Position numbers and translations under genes: made by a program
Assembly (NCBI GenBank): GCA_934572325.1
Contig: CAKTKT010000015.1
Location: 1-34,722 of the forward strand
Origin: an uncultured Oscillospiraceae bacterium
GTDB lineage: Bacteria > Bacillota > Clostridia > Oscillospirales > Oscillospiraceae
Direction: 5' to 3'
DNA length: 34,722 nucleotides
The notes under the pieces: generated by a model
Told to the model about the DNA's origin: nothing
The model's database searches: none
What the model saw: only the letters and a program-made list of their open reading frames with translations
Shown: positions 1 through 8,559 of the stretch, one piece after another
Layout of the letters: the number at the start of each line of letters is the position of its first letter
Numbering within the stretch: the first letter of the stretch is position 1

Positions 1-1
1 G

Positions 2-1945
2 GACTGGATGGAGCAGGAGCAGGAGCGCGGCATAACCATCACCTCCGCTGCGACGACGTGCTTTTGGAACGGCACCCGCATCAACATCATCGACACCCCG
101 GGTCATGTGGACTTCACCGCCGAGGTCGAGCGCTCCCTCAGAGTGCTGGACGGCTGCGTGACTGTCCTGTGCGCCAAGGGCGGCGTCGAGCCGCAGTCTG
201 AAACCGTTTGGAGACAAGCCGATCACTATAACGTTCCCCGCATGATCTACGTCAACAAGATGGACATCATGGGCGCGGACTTCTTCCATGTGCTTGACAT
301 GGTTCGTGACCGTCTCAAGTGCAACGCCGTTCCCATCCAGCTTCCCATCGGCAGCGAGGACAGCTTTGAGGGCATAGTGGATCTGGTAGAGATGAATGCC
401 GACGTTTATCTCGATGATCTCGGCAAGCAGATGGTTGCGGAGGAGATCCCCGAGAGCATGAAGGCGCTTGCGGCGGAGTATCGTGATAAGCTGCTGGAGG
501 CAGTCTCCGACTTCGACGATGAGATAATGGATATGTATCTCAACGGCGAGGACGTTCCTGCGGACAAGCTCCGCGCGGCGATCAGGAAAGCCACAGTCGC
601 GGTGAAAATGGTTCCCGTGACCTGCGGCACTTCCTATAAGAATAAAGGCGTGCAGAAGCTGCTGGACGCGATCGTGGATTATATGCCCTCCCCGCTGGAT
701 GTTCCCGCGATAGAAGGCACGAATCCCAAGACCGGCGAAACGGAAACACGTGAGCCGGACGATTCCGCCCCGTTCTCCGCTCTGGCGTTCAAGATTATGT
801 CCGACCCCTACGTCGGAAGGCTCAGCTTCTTCCGCGTCTACTCCGGCTCGATAGAGACCGGCAAGACGGTCATGAACTCCACCAAGGGCGTGCGCGAGCG
901 CTTCGGGCGCATCCTGCGTATGCACGCGAATCACAGAGAGGATATCGACTGCGTCTACTCCGGCGATATTGCCGCGGCGGTCGGGCTGAAAAACACCACC
1001 ACCGGCGACACCCTCTGTGACGACAGAAACCAGATCATCCTTGAATCCATGGAATTTCCCGAGCCCGTCATCCGCGTGGCGATAGAGCCAAAGACGAAGG
1101 CGGGTCAGGAAAAGATGGCGATCGCCCTGCAAAAGCTGGCGGAGGAGGACCCGACGTTCAAGACCTATACGGACGAGGAGACGGGTCAGACCATCATTGC
1201 CGGCATGGGCGAGCTGCATCTGGAAATAATAGTGGACAGACTTCTCCGCGAGTTCAAGGTCGAGGCGAATGTCGGCAAGCCGCAGGTCTCCTACAAAGAG
1301 ACCATCACAAAGTCGGCAACGGTCGATACGCGCTACGTCCGCCAGACCGGCGGCAAGGGTCAGTTCGCGCACGTCAAGCTCACGCTTGAACCCAACGAGT
1401 CCGGCAAGGGCTATGAGTTCATCAACAAGATCACCGGCGGCGCGATACCCAAGGAGTATATCCCCTGTGTCGATCAGGGCATCCAGGGCGCAATGCTCTC
1501 CGGTGTCCTCGCCGGCTTCCAGACCGTGGACGTCAAGGCGACGCTTATCGACGGGTCGTACCATGAGGTCGATTCGAGCGAGATGGCGTTCAAGATCTGC
1601 GGCAGCATGGCTTTCAAGGAAGCCGCCGCCAAGGCGGGTCCGACGCTGCTTGAGCCTATAATGAAGGTCGTTGTGACCGCGCCCGAGGAGTATATGGGCG
1701 ACGTTATGGGCGACATCAACGCCCGCCGCGGTCAGATCCTCGGCTCGGAGATAAGAAACGGCGCTGCGGTCATCGAATGCAACGTTCCGCTCTCCACGAT
1801 GTTCGGCTACGCCACGGATCTGCGCAGCAAGACGCAGGGCAGGGCGACCTATTCCATGGAGCCCAGCCACTTTGTTGAGCTGCCCAAAAATTTGCAGGAA
1901 GCTCTTGTGAGTAAACACAACGGCTTTGGTAAGTCCAATTTTTAA
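2..1945 (+). CDS. fusA: Elongation factor G, 5'-truncated by the window edge
   Basis: Ribosomal translocase GTPase of the cytoplasm. The reading frame is open from base 2 and starts inside the G domain, just before the G2 motif RGITIT; DTPGH (G3) and NKMD (G4) follow, then the full domains II-V, ending in a normal EF-G C-terminus (LVSKHNGFGKSNF). About 647 codons are present, so roughly 45-50 N-terminal residues, including the P-loop, lie outside the window. An ATG at position 8 is internal, not a start. tuf follows after a 31-base gap with no terminator between them, the usual str-operon order. Nothing in the visible domains looks unusual. Confidence 0.97.
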   Translation, partial: DWMEQEQERGITITSAATTCFWNGTRINIIDTPGHVDFTAEVERSLRVLDGCVTVLCAKGGVEPQSETVWRQADHYNVPRMIYVNKMDIMGADFFHVLDMVRDRLKCNAVPIQLPIGSEDSFEGIVDLVEMNADVYLDDLGKQMVAEEIPESMKALAAEYRDKLLEAVSDFDDEIMDMYLNGEDVPADKLRAAIRKATVAVKMVPVTCGTSYKNKGVQKLLDAIVDYMPSPLDVPAIEGTNPKTGETETREPDDSAPFSALAFKIMSDPYVGRLSFFRVYSGSIETGKTVMNSTKGVRERFGRILRMHANHREDIDCVYSGDIAAAVGLKNTTTGDTLCDDRNQIILESMEFPEPVIRVAIEPKTKAGQEKMAIALQKLAEEDPTFKTYTDEETGQTIIAGMGELHLEIIVDRLLREFKVEANVGKPQVSYKETITKSATVDTRYVRQTGGKGQFAHVKLTLEPNESGKGYEFINKITGGAIPKEYIPCVDQGIQGAMLSGVLAGFQTVDVKATLIDGSYHEVDSSEMAFKICGSMAFKEAAAKAGPTLLEPIMKVVVTAPEEYMGDVMGDINARRGQILGSEIRNGAAVIECNVPLSTMFGYATDLRSKTQGRATYSMEPSHFVELPKNLQEALVSKHNGFGKSNF

Positions 1946-1976
1946 TTTGTTAAACTAATTTAGGAGGATTATTCTA

Positions 1977-3230
1977 ATGGCAAAACAGATGTACAACAGA
2001 AGCAAGCCCCATGTCAACATCGGCACCATCGGCCATATCGACCACGGCAAGACCACTCTTACCGCTGCTATTACCAAGTATCTGGCGATGCAGGGCGGCG
2101 CAGAGTACACTGATTACTCTTCCATCGATAAGGCTCCCGAGGAGCGCGAGCGCGGCATTACCATCAACACCGCTCACGTCGAGTATCAGACCGAGGATCG
2201 CATCGGTCACAACTACAAGACCGGCGAGGACAACGTTGAGATCAAGGGTCGTCACTATGCCCACGTTGACTGCCCGGGTCACGCCGACTATATCAAGAAC
2301 ATGATCACCGGTGCTGCTCAGATGGACGGCGCTATCCTCGTTATCGCCGCCTCCGACGGTCCTATGGCTCAGACCCGTGAGCACCTGCTGCTCGCCCGTC
2401 AGGTCAACGTTCCCTCCGTCCTCGTCTTCCTCAACAAGTGCGACCAGGTCGATGATGAGGAGCTGCTTGAGCTCGTCGAGATGGAAGTGCGCGAGCTGCT
2501 CGACTTCTACGGCTTCCCCGGCGACGATACCCCCATCATCCGCGGCTCTGCCCTCAACGCCCTCGTTTCCGAGTCCAACGATCCCAACGCCCCCGAGTTC
2601 GAGTGCATCAAGGAGCTCATGGAAGCTGTCGATACCTGGATCCCCACTCCCGACCGCAAGGCCGATCAGCCCTTCCTCATGCCCATCGAGGACGTTTTCA
2701 CCATTTCCGGACGCGGCACCGTCGTCACCGGTCGTGTTGAGCGCGGCACTGTCAAGGTCGGCGACAAGGTTGAGATCGTCGGTCTGAAGGAGGAGCGTAC
2801 CGAGACCGTCGTCACCGGCACCGAGATGTTCCACAAGACCCTCGAGTACGCCGAGGCTGGCGACAACGTCGGCTGCCTGCTCCGCGGCATCGACAAGAAG
2901 GCTGTTGAGCGCGGTCAGGTTCTCGCCGCACCCAAGTCCATCCACCCCCACACCAAGTTCAAGGGTCAGGTCTACGTCCTGTCCAAGGAAGAGGGCGGTC
3001 GTCACACCCCGTTCTTCAACAACTACCGTCCGCAGTTCTACTTCCGTACCACCGACGTTACCGGCGTCATCTCCCTGCCCGAGGGCGTTGAGATGTGCAT
3101 GCCCGGCGACAACGTTGACATGGACGTCGAGCTGATCACCCCGATCGCCATCGAGAACGGTCTGCGCTTCGCTATCCGCGAGGGCGGACGTACCGTCGGC
3201 TCCGGTGTTGTTATCGGCATCAACGAGTAA
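1977..3230 (+). CDS. tuf: Elongation factor Tu with an insertion in the G domain
   Basis: GTPase that delivers aminoacyl-tRNA to the ribosome. Motifs seen: P-loop GHIDHGKT (residues 19-26), RGITI, DCPGH (98-102), NKCD (153-156), then domains II and III. A strong SD (AGGAGG) precedes the ATG. The protein has 417 residues, longer than the usual 395-400. The excess lies in one place: in ordinary EF-Tu about four residues separate HVEY from RHYAHVDCPGH, whereas here about 21 do (residues 71-91), so residues of about 74-90 are extra. They sit between switch I and switch II. The reading frame and codon bias run smoothly through the block, so it is not a sequencing frameshift. Codon use (CTC, GTC, CGT, AAC, AAG) is that of a very highly expressed gene. 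fusA is immediately upstream. Confidence 0.98.
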   Translation: MAKQMYNRSKPHVNIGTIGHIDHGKTTLTAAITKYLAMQGGAEYTDYSSIDKAPEERERGITINTAHVEYQTEDRIGHNYKTGEDNVEIKGRHYAHVDCPGHADYIKNMITGAAQMDGAILVIAASDGPMAQTREHLLLARQVNVPSVLVFLNKCDQVDDEELLELVEMEVRELLDFYGFPGDDTPIIRGSALNALVSESNDPNAPEFECIKELMEAVDTWIPTPDRKADQPFLMPIEDVFTISGRGTVVTGRVERGTVKVGDKVEIVGLKEERTETVVTGTEMFHKTLEYAEAGDNVGCLLRGIDKKAVERGQVLAAPKSIHPHTKFKGQVYVLSKEEGGRHTPFFNNYRPQFYFRTTDVTGVISLPEGVEMCMPGDNVDMDVELITPIAIENGLRFAIREGGRTVGSGVVIGINE

Positions 3231-3245
3231 TTTAATCACCTATAC

Positions 3246-3275
3246 AAAAAACCACCCGAAAACGGGTGGTTTTTT
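3246..3275. terminator. Bidirectional intrinsic terminator after tuf
   Basis: Seven-bp stem CCACCCG/CGGGTGG (3252-3258 with 3263-3269) and an AAAA loop, flanked by an A-run on the left and a T-run on the right, so it can act on both strands. It lies between the convergent tuf and coat-protein genes. Confidence 0.9.
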
Positions 3276-3290
3276 GCTTTGGAAGCTGTG

Positions 3291-3548
3291 TCAGCCCTGC
3301 TGGCAGCAGCAGCCGAACTTCTGCCTGACCTGTTGGATGCGCTGCGGCTCTGCCTGCTCGCTGGCGTACCAGCCGTGTTGGCTCATCTGCTGATAGATGC
3401 CGCTTTGCATTGTGAGCGAATCCGTCAGCGCGGTGTTGAACGCCTGACGCACGTTCGGCGTTGCCGACTCGATAGAGCCGTGCATATACAGGTCGCACAC
3501 GCCCTTCGTCGTCAGAAGGATGTTCTCCATTATCTCTCTGTCGTCCAT
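3291..3548 (-). CDS. CotF-like spore coat protein
   Basis: Small 85-residue protein of the CotF/coat-protein type. It starts MDDREIMENILLTTKGVCDLY, carries the helical stretch with VRQAF..AL.DSL.MQ..IY, then the family's typical QHGWY element, and ends in a Gln/Cys-rich tail (KFGCCCQQG). Such proteins are made in the mother cell and assembled into the spore coat in Bacillota; that role is inferred from the family. The ATG at 3548 has a GGAGG SD at a good distance. It follows the smaller coat-like gene by 15 bases and was probably co-transcribed with it. I could not pick out a convincing SigE or SigK promoter. Confidence is good for the family, lower for the exact coat layer. Confidence 0.75.
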   Translation of the reverse strand: MDDREIMENILLTTKGVCDLYMHGSIESATPNVRQAFNTALTDSLTMQSGIYQQMSQHGWYASEQAEPQRIQQVRQKFGCCCQQG

Positions 3549-3563
3549 CGTCGCATACCTCCG

Positions 3564-3737
3564 TCAGACAAGGTCATAAAACTGCGTGAAGAGCTTCTGA
3601 TTGCCGTTCACAAGCTGCTGTGCCTGCTGCCGGAGCGCCGGATCTTTAAGCTGCGCGGCGGCGGTGCGGCACTGGTTCATGAGAAACTGCGTGTGCCCAA
3701 GGGCGTCCTCAATATAGAGCAGTTCTTTCGGACTCAT
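3564..3737 (-). CDS. Small spore-coat-associated protein (CotF-related)
   Basis: Predicted 57-residue, all-helical, Gln-rich protein (MSPKELLYIEDALGHTQFLM...). It resembles the short partner proteins found next to CotF-like genes in Clostridia. Two in-frame ATGs exist, at 3743 and 3737. The second is preferred because GAGGTG (3745-3750) lies about six bases before it, while the first ATG directly abuts that SD. It is the first gene of a two-gene minus-strand unit with the CotF-like gene. The role in the spore coat is inferred from similarity and context; there is no catalytic motif. Confidence 0.65.
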   Translation of the reverse strand: MSPKELLYIEDALGHTQFLMNQCRTAAAQLKDPALRQQAQQLVNGNQKLFTQFYDLV

Positions 3738-3822
3738 TTTCATCACCTCGCTCTTAGTATCCCCGCTGCGCGGCGCGATACGCGCGGAAGATGCTGCATG
3801 GCAAAATTTTTGCATTGCCACT

Positions 3823-3850
3823 TTGCAAGGCGGGCGATTTGTGGTAATAT
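3823..3850 (+). promoter_or_regulatory. Predicted SigA-type promoter of the small membrane protein gene
   Basis: TTGCAA (3823-3828), 16-base spacer, TAATAT (3845-3850), 33 bases before the ATG at 3883. Seen by eye only; the transcription start is not known. Confidence 0.5.
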
Positions 3851-3882
3851 ATGCGCATATAAAGCAAAATTGGAGGCTCATT

Positions 3883-4167
3883 ATGAACTACGTCATCGCG
3901 GCGCTCGTCGGGCTTGCATGGGGCGCGCTCGCCGCATTCGTCAATAGCCGGATAACGCTCAAATGCCTTGAAAAGAATACCGCCAAGGCGATAACGCTCA
4001 TGAATCTCGCGCACATGGCGGTGGACGTCGCGGCGCTCGCCGCGGTGTATTTTGCGCGCAAGCTCCTGCCGTTCAGCTTTGAGGCGACGCTCATCGCCAC
4101 CGCCGCCGCGCTCTCCATCGTCACCATTATTTTCACGTATAAAATAAGCTACGACGAGAGAAAATAA
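3883..4167 (+). CDS. Small membrane protein with about three transmembrane segments
   Basis: Predicted 94-residue integral membrane protein. Hydrophobic segments lie at about residues 3-20, 43-58 and 66-84, separated by short basic loops (RITLKCLEKNTAK; ARKLL), and a charged tail (YKISYDERK) ends it. Size and layout recall ATP synthase subunit I-type proteins, but no ATP synthase genes are present, so function is left open. The ATG at 3883 has a GGAGG SD; extending the frame upstream to 3823 would run through the predicted promoter and is rejected. It is a single-gene unit closed by a terminator. Confidence 0.7.
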   Translation: MNYVIAALVGLAWGALAAFVNSRITLKCLEKNTAKAITLMNLAHMAVDVAALAAVYFARKLLPFSFEATLIATAAALSIVTIIFTYKISYDERK

Positions 4168-4174
4168 CGGCGGC

Positions 4175-4209
4175 AAAAAAATTCCGGCTCACCGAGCCGG
4201 AATTTTTTT
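4175..4209. terminator. Bidirectional intrinsic terminator
   Basis: Perfect ten-bp stem ATTCCGGCTC/GAGCCGGAAT (4181-4190 with 4194-4203), three-base loop, A-run at 4175-4181 and T-run at 4203-4209. It separates two convergent genes and should serve both. Confidence 0.9.
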
Positions 4210-4212
4210 GTC

Positions 4213-5709
4213 TCACCCCGCGCTGTTCAAATGGTATAGGCTGTACAGCCCGCCGGAGGACACGGCGACGCGGATGTATTTCGCGGCGATTATGTCCGTC
4301 GTCACGAGCGGTATGTTATGATACAGATCAAAGGTCATCACCCACTCGACACCGCTCTCGTCAAACTCGCGGCGTATCGTCTCGGCGAACGCGGGGCTGT
4401 TGATGCTCATCCACTGCTGGAGCGTGAAGAAGCGGAACGCCGGTCTCAGCCCGCTCTGGAGATACAGCCGACGCGGGCAGTCAAACGCGACAAAGCTGCC
4501 GCGAGAGTCCTCGGGGATCATGGCGAGCAGCGGCATATAGTCGTCTCCGTAGTTTTCAAGCGCCTGCGGCGGATAGACAAGGGTCTTCTCCTTGTATATC
4601 TTCGCCGTGCAGCTTAAAAGCACGACCGCCACCATGGCGAGCAGCGCCGCGCGGGTGAGCCTTTTCCGCTCCGGCGCGAGCGTCGGGGCGCACAGCTCGG
4701 CGAGCGCGACATATAAAAGCGGCAGCAGACAGATGCCGTAGTGCGCGTAATCGTTGAGCGTGTACATGAAAAGCGTGTTCAAAAGCGCGATGATAAGCCA
4801 GAAGGCGGACACGAGCCTGCCGCGCCCTTCGCGCTTGAGCACCATGCCCCAGAGCGCCGCGCCAACGAGACACCACCCGAATATGTACCGCCGGAAGAGC
4901 ACGAGCAGAGTCGTCAGCCCGTACTGCATCTCCGTGCCGGAGGCGGCGGAGTAGTCAAGATTGAACAGCAGCGTTCCGTACCACATATCGTACAGCGCAC
5001 CGTGCGCGGCGAAGTACACGCAAAACGGCACGGTCAGCGCCGCCGCGCCGAGGACAAAGCCCAGCGCGTTGCGCCAAAGGCTTTTCCGCTGACGGCGGGC
5101 AATAAGCGCCGCCGCGATGAGCAAAACGCCGAGACATACGCCCAGCGCGTTCGTCACGCGCGTCAGCAGGGCGAACGCGAACGTCGCGCCGTAGAGGAAC
5201 GCCGCGCGCGGCGCATGGGAGCACTCGCCGCGCTCGAAGCGGCAGCCCCAGCGCAGCATATGCCAATAAGACGCGAACAAAAGCGGCAGAATATATTCCT
5301 CCGTCGTGTTGCCCTCCGTCCAGTTCGCGGTGAGCGCGACGGGCAGCAGGAGCGCCGCAATGACGGAGAGACCGCCGCCGAGGCGCTCGCTCACGAGCCG
5401 ATATGCCAGATACTCGCTCGCGGCGAGGAACAAAACCTGCAGCGCAAAAACGCCCGTCCGCCCGCAGAGCGCGTACCCGACGGCGTTTATGAGGAAAATG
5501 ATAGGTCCCTTATGGTCAAAAAGATCGACATACGGCAGATACCCCTCCGCCCAGTACTTGCCGATGGTCTGAAACATGGCGGAGTCGAAGCCCCAGTCGG
5601 AAAAGAGCGGGGAGGTCGTCTCCGAGAAGAAAAGCGCGCCCAGAAACGCCGACACGAGACAGGCGAGAGGGAGCAGATATTTCAAAAAGCCGCCGGAACG
5701 GGTAGACAT
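4213..5709 (-). CDS. GT-C-type membrane glycosyltransferase (PMT_2/GT39-like)
   Basis: Polytopic membrane protein of 498 residues with about 10-12 hydrophobic segments. After the first membrane helix comes an extracytoplasmic loop with acidic residues D38 and D42 and the element YVDLFDHKGP (residues 60-69). This D-H-K-x-P pattern is typical of RgtA-D/PMT_2 family glycosyltransferases, which move a sugar from a polyprenyl-phosphate donor on the outer face of the membrane. Donor and acceptor cannot be told. The C-terminal 100 residues are soluble and probably extracellular. Start chosen at ATG 5709 with an AGGA SD; the frame continues upstream to 5883 but that part overlaps a hairpin and the neighbouring gene. 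A polysaccharide deacetylase lies upstream on the same strand, so both may act on cell-surface polymers (inference). Confidence 0.75.
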   Translation of the reverse strand: MSTRSGGFLKYLLPLACLVSAFLGALFFSETTSPLFSDWGFDSAMFQTIGKYWAEGYLPYVDLFDHKGPIIFLINAVGYALCGRTGVFALQVLFLAASEYLAYRLVSERLGGGLSVIAALLLPVALTANWTEGNTTEEYILPLLFASYWHMLRWGCRFERGECSHAPRAAFLYGATFAFALLTRVTNALGVCLGVLLIAAALIARRQRKSLWRNALGFVLGAAALTVPFCVYFAAHGALYDMWYGTLLFNLDYSAASGTEMQYGLTTLLVLFRRYIFGWCLVGAALWGMVLKREGRGRLVSAFWLIIALLNTLFMYTLNDYAHYGICLLPLLYVALAELCAPTLAPERKRLTRAALLAMVAVVLLSCTAKIYKEKTLVYPPQALENYGDDYMPLLAMIPEDSRGSFVAFDCPRRLYLQSGLRPAFRFFTLQQWMSINSPAFAETIRREFDESGVEWVMTFDLYHNIPLVTTDIIAAKYIRVAVSSGGLYSLYHLNSAG

Positions 5710-5736
5710 ATAGGCATGGTCCTTTCGGAAAGAATG

Positions 5737-5773
5737 ATCACGGTCAGCGAGGGCAAAGCCCGCTGACCGTGAT
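5737..5773 (-). terminator. Hairpin between deacetylase and glycosyltransferase genes, probable terminator
   Basis: Twelve-bp stem ATCACGGTCAGC/GCTGACCGTGAT (5737-5748 with 5762-5773), topped after a two-base bulge by GGGC-AAA-GCCC. On the minus strand it is followed by CATTCTTT, a weak T-tract, so termination may be partial. The T-run on the plus strand (5774-5777) has no plus-strand gene to serve. Confidence 0.55.
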
Positions 5774-5813
5774 TTTACCACATTTAACGCAAAAAGTCCA
5801 CCCGTGCGGCGCG

Positions 5814-6845
5814 TTAATAGGCGTGCACGGCGGGCACGCTCGTGTCGAGCGCACAGAATTCGTACCCGTTTTCGGCGCCCCATTGCAGTATCGGCTCGAC
5901 AGACTTGACGGAGTAGAGCCGCGTGTCATGCTGCAGCGACACGGGAACGGCATAGCGCGGGGCGTAGTGCGCCACCGTGCTCACGGAGGACGCGGCGCTG
6001 TTGACGGAGTTTTCCGGACTGACGTTCCAGTCGAAATACTGCATCCCCATGCGCTCGAGCTGCGCGGTCACCGTATCCCACGCGCCGTCCTCGCGGTTGT
6101 TGAGCTTATGGTACGCCGTGGCGCTGCCTCCGGGGAAACGGCAGAGCTGCGCATACTCGCCCGTCAGCTCGTACACCCGCTGCCGCGCCGAGGCGAGGTC
6201 GGCAAGATAGCTTGCCGAGGAGGAATAGAGCGTGTCGTAATCGTGGTTTGCCGCGTGGATGCCGATGGCGTGCCCCGCCGCCTGTATCTTCGGCAGCATA
6301 TCCTCAAGATACCGGTTGCGCTCGCTTGCGACGACGAAGAACGTCGCCTTGGCGCCGTACTTGTCCAGCACGTCGAGCAGCTCCTGCGTGTTGGCGCAGG
6401 GACCGTCGTCAAATGTGAGATATATCACGCCCTCTCTAGCGGCGGTCTCCGGCAGGGGAACGGGCTTCACCCGCACCGTCCGCGTCACGCAAAGAGCATC
6501 CCCCGCCGTGCCGGACAGGCGGTATTCAAGCGCATAGTCGCCGAGGGTCATGCAGTCCACCTCGCCCTTGACGGTGACGCGCGCCGTTGCGTCCCCGCCG
6601 TTTCTGCCGCAGGCGCAGTAGCCCGGCTCTTCAAACGCAACGCCGCACGGCCAGTCCAGCGTCTCCCCGCCCGTGAGCGTTATGGCGCGCAGATCCTCCG
6701 GCACGGCGGGCGTGACCACGGCGGGCTCGGCGCTCGGCTCAGGCGCGGCAGACTCCACCGTGCCGCCGCAGGCGGAGAGCACGAGCGCAGCCGACAAGAG
6801 CGCGGCGGACAAGGCGCACCGCGCCGACGTATTCGATTGCAGCAT
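5814..6845 (-). CDS. Polysaccharide deacetylase lipoprotein (CE4) with N-terminal Ig-like domain
   Basis: Extracytoplasmic, membrane-anchored deacetylase of 343 residues. Signal peptide with lipobox LSAC, lipidated Cys26; Pro/Glu/Ala-rich linker (30-50); a DUF5011-like beta domain (about 53-127) with four Cys; then the NodB/CE4 domain. CE4 motifs seen: TFDDGP (144-149, D146 base, D147 metal), H197 and H201 in HAANH (usually HSxxH), RFPGG (R236), DW in motif 4, and QHD near the C-terminus. The metal ligands are therefore intact and activity is expected, on peptidoglycan or another N-acetylated polymer; the substrate is not determined. ATG 6845 has an AGAGGA SD. Monocistronic: its own promoter lies upstream and a hairpin follows. 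Confidence 0.9.
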   Translation of the reverse strand: MLQSNTSARCALSAALLSAALVLSACGGTVESAAPEPSAEPAVVTPAVPEDLRAITLTGGETLDWPCGVAFEEPGYCACGRNGGDATARVTVKGEVDCMTLGDYALEYRLSGTAGDALCVTRTVRVKPVPLPETAAREGVIYLTFDDGPCANTQELLDVLDKYGAKATFFVVASERNRYLEDMLPKIQAAGHAIGIHAANHDYDTLYSSSASYLADLASARQRVYELTGEYAQLCRFPGGSATAYHKLNNREDGAWDTVTAQLERMGMQYFDWNVSPENSVNSAASSVSTVAHYAPRYAVPVSLQHDTRLYSVKSVEPILQWGAENGYEFCALDTSVPAVHAY

Positions 6846-6889
6846 CTTCCACTATCCTCTCATGCAAAATCCCCGATACTGATATATAC

Positions 6890-6918
6890 AGCATAACACA
6901 AATGTACTGATATGTCCA
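6890..6918 (-). promoter_or_regulatory. Predicted promoter of the deacetylase gene, flanked by a direct repeat
   Basis: On the minus strand: TGGACA (6918-6913), 17-base spacer, TATGCT (6895-6890). The 9-mer TACTGATAT (plus-strand reading) occurs at 6877-6885 and again at 6905-6913, on either side of the -10 box, so it may be a regulator site. Confidence 0.55.
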
Positions 6919-6925
6919 GCGTGGT

Positions 6926-6960
6926 AAAAAGTATTCCGGCGGGTGAAAGCCCGCCGGAAT
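6926..6960 (-). terminator. Intrinsic terminator of putP
   Basis: Eleven-bp perfect stem ATTCCGGCGGG/CCCGCCGGAAT (6933-6943 with 6950-6960), six-base loop; the A-run at 6926-6930 reads as a T-run on the minus strand just after the hairpin. It lies 30 bases past the putP stop. Confidence 0.85.
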
Positions 6961-6990
6961 AGATATATAGGAGAGAAGAGGTGTGAGCGG

Positions 6991-8520
6991 TTATGCGGTG
7001 ACGCTGTCGAACTCATCCTTGACGGCGTCCTCGGGCTCGGCAGTGCAGAGGCTGACGGCGACAATGAAGATGCAGGAGACCGCGAACGCGGGCAGCAGCT
7101 CGTATATGGCGAGGATGCCGCCGAGGGGCGCGACGAGGTACTTCCAGATGAACACGCTTGCCGCGCCGGAGAGCATACCGGCGATCGCGCCCTGATAGTT
7201 GCAGCGCTTCCAGAACAGGGCGAAGAGCATAACGGGACCGAACGTTGCGCCGAAGCCCGCCCATGCGAACGAGACGACGCGGAAGATAGAGCTGTTGGGG
7301 TTGCTGGCGAAGATGATGCCGAGAATGGCGACGACAATGACGGTCAGCCGCGCGATGAGCATGGTCTTTTTATCATCGAGCCTTATGCCCAGAACATCGG
7401 TGAGGAGGTTGTGCGTCACGCCGGAGGCGGCGGCGAGAAGCTGCGCGTCTGCAGTGGACATGGTGGCGGCGAGTATGCCGGCGATGATGACGCCGCCGAT
7501 GAGCGCGGACACAGCGCCGTGGGTGGACAGCAGCGCCGCAGTGTTGACGATGAGGTTTTCCGCCTCTGACTCCGAGGCGGGCATTGTGACCGCGCCGACC
7601 TTAGCCATGCTGTAGCCGACTATGCCGATAATGACCGCGACGGACAGGGAGATAACGACCCAGACAGTCGCCATGCGGCGGCTGAACGTGAGCTTTTCCT
7701 CGCTCTTTGCCGCCATGAAGTGCAGCAGCACATGGGGCATACCGAAGTAGCCCAGCCCCCACGCGAGCGTGGAGAGTATCTTCAGCGCGCCGTAGCCCGT
7801 CGCCTCGCCGGTGACGATGTCGGTGCTCGCGCCGAGGTCAAGGTAGCCGGGGATAGCCCTCGCGTTCTCCGCGACGGCGCTCCACCCTCCGGCGACGTTT
7901 ATCCCGAACACCAAAACGACGATCAGCGCTATCGTCATGACGAAGCCCTGAATAAGGCTCGTCACGGACGCCGCCATAAAGCCGCCCGTCGCGCAGTAGG
8001 CGACGATGACTGCGGCGGAAATTATCATCGCGGGCATATAGTCAAAGCCGAAAAGGCTGTAAAAGAGCTTGCCGCAGGCGGCAAAGCCGGACGCCGTGTA
8101 GGGAACGAAGAAGATGATGACTGTCAGCGCGCCGATAGTCTCGATGAGCTTGGTCTTGTCGCGGAAGCGGCGCGAGAGAAAGTCGGGCACGGTGATAGCG
8201 CCGATCTTCACGGAGTATCTGCGCAGGCGCTTGGCGACGATGAGCCAGTTGAGGTATGTGCCGAGGCTCAGCCCGATGGCGGTCCAGCCCGCCTCAGCCA
8301 CGCCGCAGAAGAACGCCAGCCCGGGAACGCCCATAAGCAGATACGCGCTCATGTCGGACGCCTCCGTGCTCATCGCGGTCACGATAGGACCGAGCTTTCT
8401 GCCGCCGAGGTAGAAGTCCTCTGTCGTGCTGTTTTTTGAGTACATAAATCCGATGGCAAGCATACCGACAAGGTACACGACAACGGATATGAGAATACAG
8501 ATCGTTGCGGTGTTGAACAT
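6991..8520 (-). CDS. putP: Sodium/proline symporter
   Basis: Inner-membrane Na+-coupled transporter of the SSS family, 509 residues with about 12-13 hydrophobic segments, the usual length for PutP. Family signatures are clear: the N-terminal STEDFYLGGRKLG-like element (here TTEDFYLGGRKLGP) followed by TAMSTEASDMSAYLLMGVPG, and GYFGMPHVLLHFMAAKS in the middle. Proline is the most likely substrate given the strong PutP resemblance; another small solute is possible. ATG 8520 has a GAGAGG SD. It is a single-gene unit with its own promoter, divergent from a LysR regulator, the arrangement in which the regulator commonly controls the transporter. Confidence 0.92.
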   Translation of the reverse strand: MFNTATICILISVVVYLVGMLAIGFMYSKNSTTEDFYLGGRKLGPIVTAMSTEASDMSAYLLMGVPGLAFFCGVAEAGWTAIGLSLGTYLNWLIVAKRLRRYSVKIGAITVPDFLSRRFRDKTKLIETIGALTVIIFFVPYTASGFAACGKLFYSLFGFDYMPAMIISAAVIVAYCATGGFMAASVTSLIQGFVMTIALIVVLVFGINVAGGWSAVAENARAIPGYLDLGASTDIVTGEATGYGALKILSTLAWGLGYFGMPHVLLHFMAAKSEEKLTFSRRMATVWVVISLSVAVIIGIVGYSMAKVGAVTMPASESEAENLIVNTAALLSTHGAVSALIGGVIIAGILAATMSTADAQLLAAASGVTHNLLTDVLGIRLDDKKTMLIARLTVIVVAILGIIFASNPNSSIFRVVSFAWAGFGATFGPVMLFALFWKRCNYQGAIAGMLSGAASVFIWKYLVAPLGGILAIYELLPAFAVSCIFIVAVSLCTAEPEDAVKDEFDSVTA

Positions 8521-8559
8521 AACAGTGCCCTCTCTTTTTCATTTTTGACCCATGCGGCT

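Noticed and set aside
1974..3239. 421-codon open frame antisense to tuf
   Set aside because: Shadow of the strongly biased tuf codons; no SD, repetitive Leu/Gly/Asp/Val product, and tuf is certain.
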